Positions 5,967 to 7,793 of a stretch of 7,793 nt of DNA are shown piece after piece. Origin of the DNA: Thermotoga sp. (GTDB lineage Bacteria; Thermotogota; Thermotogae; B21-G9); NCBI GenBank assembly GCA_003641545.1, contig QNAU01000056.1, forward strand, positions 1 through 7,793. The letters are read 5' to 3'. Both the position numbers and the translations under genes were made by a program. The notes beneath the pieces are model-generated. The model was not told where the DNA came from, ran no database searches, and saw only the letters and a list, made by a program, of their open reading frames with translations. The number at the start of each line of letters is the position of its first letter. The stretch's first letter is position 1.

Positions 5967-7178
5967 GTGAAAATCGCGTATCTCGTCATGGTGACCTTCA
6001 TGGTATGGTTTGGATACAAGGTTGATATAAAGATCGAGTCGATGTATCTTCATCCAACGTTGGTATTTCTAAGTTCCTTCATCGTTTTCTTCCTGATACT
6101 TGGGCATCGTCTTAGGGAGGAATCGAAGGTCCTCTCGAGGATGAAGATGGACGAAGTGAAGCTAAATGATCTTCTGATACTGATAACCGTCAAAAATGCC
6201 AAGATGACCTTGGAGAGAAATCTCAGAAATTTGTTGGACAGTGTGAAAGCAAGAATTCTTGTCTACGACGACGGATCCGAGGATGGAACATTCGAGATGG
6301 TGAAGGAGTTATCCAGAAGAAATGAAAACCTGAAGGTGAGAAGATTGAGGAAGGATGGCCGTTTCCTTCATCCCAAAGGATTCGCGTTCGAGAAAGCGGT
6401 GAAGGAGGAGAAGTTCGAATGGATACTCGTGCTGGATCACGAAACGAATGTGAAAGGTGAGGACCTGCGAAAGGCGATCTCGTTCATGAATGAAAAGAAG
6501 GTGGATGTCTTTCACTTCGTCAGGAGAAATCGAGTCGAGGGGTCTTTCATATCACGGATCACCGATGGAGATGAGCTTGTGAGTGATGGTCTCTTGATGA
6601 TGAACTTTCCCGTCTTCAAGGGATCTGGATTCATAGTCAGGAGAAAGATCGCGGAGAAGGTTGAATACCCAGCGATATGCCACAGTGAGGATACGAAACT
6701 CCTTGAAATCTTCAAAAAACTGAACGCGAGGGTTTATCAATCTGGAACACTTCAAGTTCATGAATTGCCCCCGATGAATTTTCTGGAGCTTTTGAAACAA
6801 AGATACAGATGGTTGAGAGGTTCCATAATGCAATCTCATCTCGACGGAACCTCGAGTTTTGTTCTCCAGAATGTCCTTTCCGCGATGATACTCAACTTTC
6901 TCATCTCACCATTCAGGTTGAACATTTTGAATCAAATCGGATTGGATCTCATCCTCACGGTGATGAGTTTTTCATTGGTGATGAACGTGCTGGTTGGAAG
7001 GAAGAATATGCTGGATGCGTTCATAGATTCTTTTTTAACGACCGCATTTCTAATATTCGAATATGCATTCCTTTATCCATACACACTCTTGAGATGTGGA
7101 AAGAATTACAAATTCGAATACACGCTTTACAACGGTTCAAAAACCGAAGATGAGCGAAACAATCACCAGTCCGACTAA
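5967..7178 (+). CDS. Membrane-anchored family 2 glycosyltransferase with QxxRW motif
   Basis: The 403-residue product has one or two N-terminal hydrophobic segments (about residues 3-16 and 29-46), a GT-A catalytic domain (about 68-290), and three C-terminal membrane segments (about 298-316, 325-343 and 350-375). Visible motifs are DDGSEDGT (101-108) for the nucleotide-sugar, LDHE (156-159) where the metal-binding DxD is expected, GSGF (219-222), SED (240-242) in the place of the catalytic TED/EDD, and QRYRW (278-282). The last is the QxxRW acceptor/product motif of processive enzymes such as cellulose, chitin and hyaluronan synthases. This suggests sugar transfer from an activated nucleotide-sugar at the cytoplasmic face, perhaps for an exported or membrane-linked glycan. 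The GTG start follows the permease stop by 12 bases, in the same reading frame, so it is almost certainly co-transcribed. The sugar donor and product are unknown. Its 3' end overlaps the convergent gene by 42 bases. Confidence 0.88.
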   Translation: MKIAYLVMVTFMVWFGYKVDIKIESMYLHPTLVFLSSFIVFFLILGHRLREESKVLSRMKMDEVKLNDLLILITVKNAKMTLERNLRNLLDSVKARILVYDDGSEDGTFEMVKELSRRNENLKVRRLRKDGRFLHPKGFAFEKAVKEEKFEWILVLDHETNVKGEDLRKAISFMNEKKVDVFHFVRRNRVEGSFISRITDGDELVSDGLLMMNFPVFKGSGFIVRRKIAEKVEYPAICHSEDTKLLEIFKKLNARVYQSGTLQVHELPPMNFLELLKQRYRWLRGSIMQSHLDGTSSFVLQNVLSAMILNFLISPFRLNILNQIGLDLILTVMSFSLVMNVLVGRKNMLDAFIDSFLTTAFLIFEYAFLYPYTLLRCGKNYKFEYTLYNGSKTEDERNNHQSD

Positions 7179-7793
7179 GGCTCCACCCGTGAGTATTTCC
7201 ACCACCCTGCCGACCTTACTTTTGAATTTTTTCAACTTTGAAGTTCTCAATCCGAACGCAACCAGCAGTGTCAAAGCTATGAACGGGAAGACGAATATCA
7301 GGTTGTAGATGGTGAGAATCGTGTATCTCATGAATCCCTTCACACCGCAGAGTGCCGAAAGTGCGACAACGTAGGGTCCCGATGTGCATGGCAGAAGAAC
7401 GACACCAACGAATCCACCTATCAGCAGAGCCCCCAGGGGCGAAAGTATCATTTCCAATCCTCTGGAAACCCTGTCTTTCCATTTCGCTGGAATTGGAGAC
7501 CACTCTTTTCCCCTCAACCCGTTTATCATCTCCATCGAGCCTATCCAAAGGGCGAATCCGTAGAGAACGTACTTTATCCACTGCAGTCCCTCTATGACGT
7601 TCAAAAGGCCAAGTCCCATCAGGTAATACACAACGAAGGTTGCCACTGTGAATGCCAAGCCGGATTGTAGAACCTTCCTTCTCACACCTATGTTCAAAAC
7701 CATGAGGGTGAGAAAAACGAGGAGAACGTTGAATGCACAGGGATTTACGGCATCCAGAAGGGCAGATGCAACGCATATGCTGAATATCTCACC
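7137..7793 (-). CDS. ccdA: CcdA/DsbD-type thiol-disulfide transporter membrane protein (5' end beyond window)
   Basis: The frame is open from the right edge to the TGA at 7139-7137, giving 218 visible residues; the true start lies outside. The protein is strongly hydrophobic, with about six membrane segments. The two signature redox cysteines are present: DAVNPCAFN (14-22, C19) and LPCTSGPY (134-141, C136). These match the CcdA family, which moves reducing equivalents from cytoplasmic thioredoxin across the membrane to extracytoplasmic thiols, for example in cytochrome c maturation or general disulfide reduction. A charged loop of about 20 residues (near 93-110) separates the two halves. The visible length is close to a full CcdA, so only a few residues are probably missing. 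An ATG at 7703 also exists, but using it would remove the first catalytic cysteine. The gene converges on the operon and has no evident functional link to it. Confidence 0.9.
   Translation of the reverse strand, partial: GEIFSICVASALLDAVNPCAFNVLLVFLTLMVLNIGVRRKVLQSGLAFTVATFVVYYLMGLGLLNVIEGLQWIKYVLYGFALWIGSMEMINGLRGKEWSPIPAKWKDRVSRGLEMILSPLGALLIGGFVGVVLLPCTSGPYVVALSALCGVKGFMRYTILTIYNLIFVFPFIALTLLVAFGLRTSKLKKFKSKVGRVVEILTGGALVGLVIVSLIFGF

Noticed and set aside
6817..6853. Inverted repeat GAGGTTCC / GGAACCTC with a 21-base loop
   Set aside because: Eight-base arms with loops up to 30 are expected a few times by chance in a window of this size, and it lies mid-gene with no contextual support.
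7133..7146. CGGTT-CAAA-AACCG as a bidirectional terminator at the convergent ends
   Set aside because: The stem has only five base pairs, no T run follows on either strand, and it lies inside the glycosyltransferase gene.
7216..7776. 186-codon open frame on the minus strand
   Set aside because: It is an alternative frame of the CcdA-type gene, rich in Arg and Cys without motifs; the CcdA frame has the two signature cysteine motifs.
1..7793. CRISPR arrays, tRNA genes, insertion sequences or phage genes
   Set aside because: I saw no regularly spaced direct repeats, cloverleaf-like segments, transposase motifs or phage proteins; coding density is high and composition looks even.

Overview
The window looks like chromosomal DNA of a thermophilic bacterium of the Thermotogae (Thermotoga/Pseudothermotoga type). 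The reasons are arginine encoded largely by AGA/AGG, frequent ATA and GGA codons, strong GGAGG-type ribosome binding sites, GTG and TTG starts, tightly packed or overlapping genes, and sugar-binding proteins that lack a lipobox. This assignment is inference from style and gene content. No marker gene is present.

Layout. Positions 1-1408 (minus strand) hold a cytoplasmic glycoside hydrolase family 3 enzyme of the NagZ/beta-N-acetylglucosaminidase type, whose 3' end runs off the left edge. A 172-base divergent control region (1409-1580) follows, with a good plus-strand promoter, a weaker minus-strand promoter and three separate dyad symmetries. To its right, on the plus strand, lies a probable five-gene operon: an exported calcineurin-like metallophosphoesterase (1581-2903), a family 1 sugar-binding protein (2971-4233), two CUT1-type ABC permeases (4243-5124 and 5121-5954), and a membrane-anchored family 2 glycosyltransferase with a QxxRW motif (5967-7178). 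A minus-strand CcdA/DsbD-type thiol-disulfide transporter (7137-7793, its start beyond the right edge) converges on the operon and overlaps the glycosyltransferase 3' end by 42 bases.

How the genes may work together. The binding protein and two permeases form the extracellular and membrane parts of a carbohydrate importer. No ATPase gene is present, so a shared ATPase encoded elsewhere is expected, as is common for CUT1 systems. The divergent GH3 enzyme has no signal peptide and could cleave imported N-acetylglucosamine-containing oligosaccharides (chitobiose-like or peptidoglycan-derived). The exported phosphoesterase could remove phosphate from a substrate before uptake. The glycosyltransferase suggests a link to envelope glycan synthesis or turnover. 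Substrate and linkage are inference.

RNA structure appears at two internal steps of the operon: a terminator-like hairpin plus a second dyad between the phosphoesterase and binding-protein genes, and a perfect 10-base-pair hairpin just inside the first permease gene. Both sit where differential expression of the binding protein would be expected. No tRNA, rRNA, CRISPR array, insertion sequence or phage gene was seen. No stretch over 300 bases lacks a gene.
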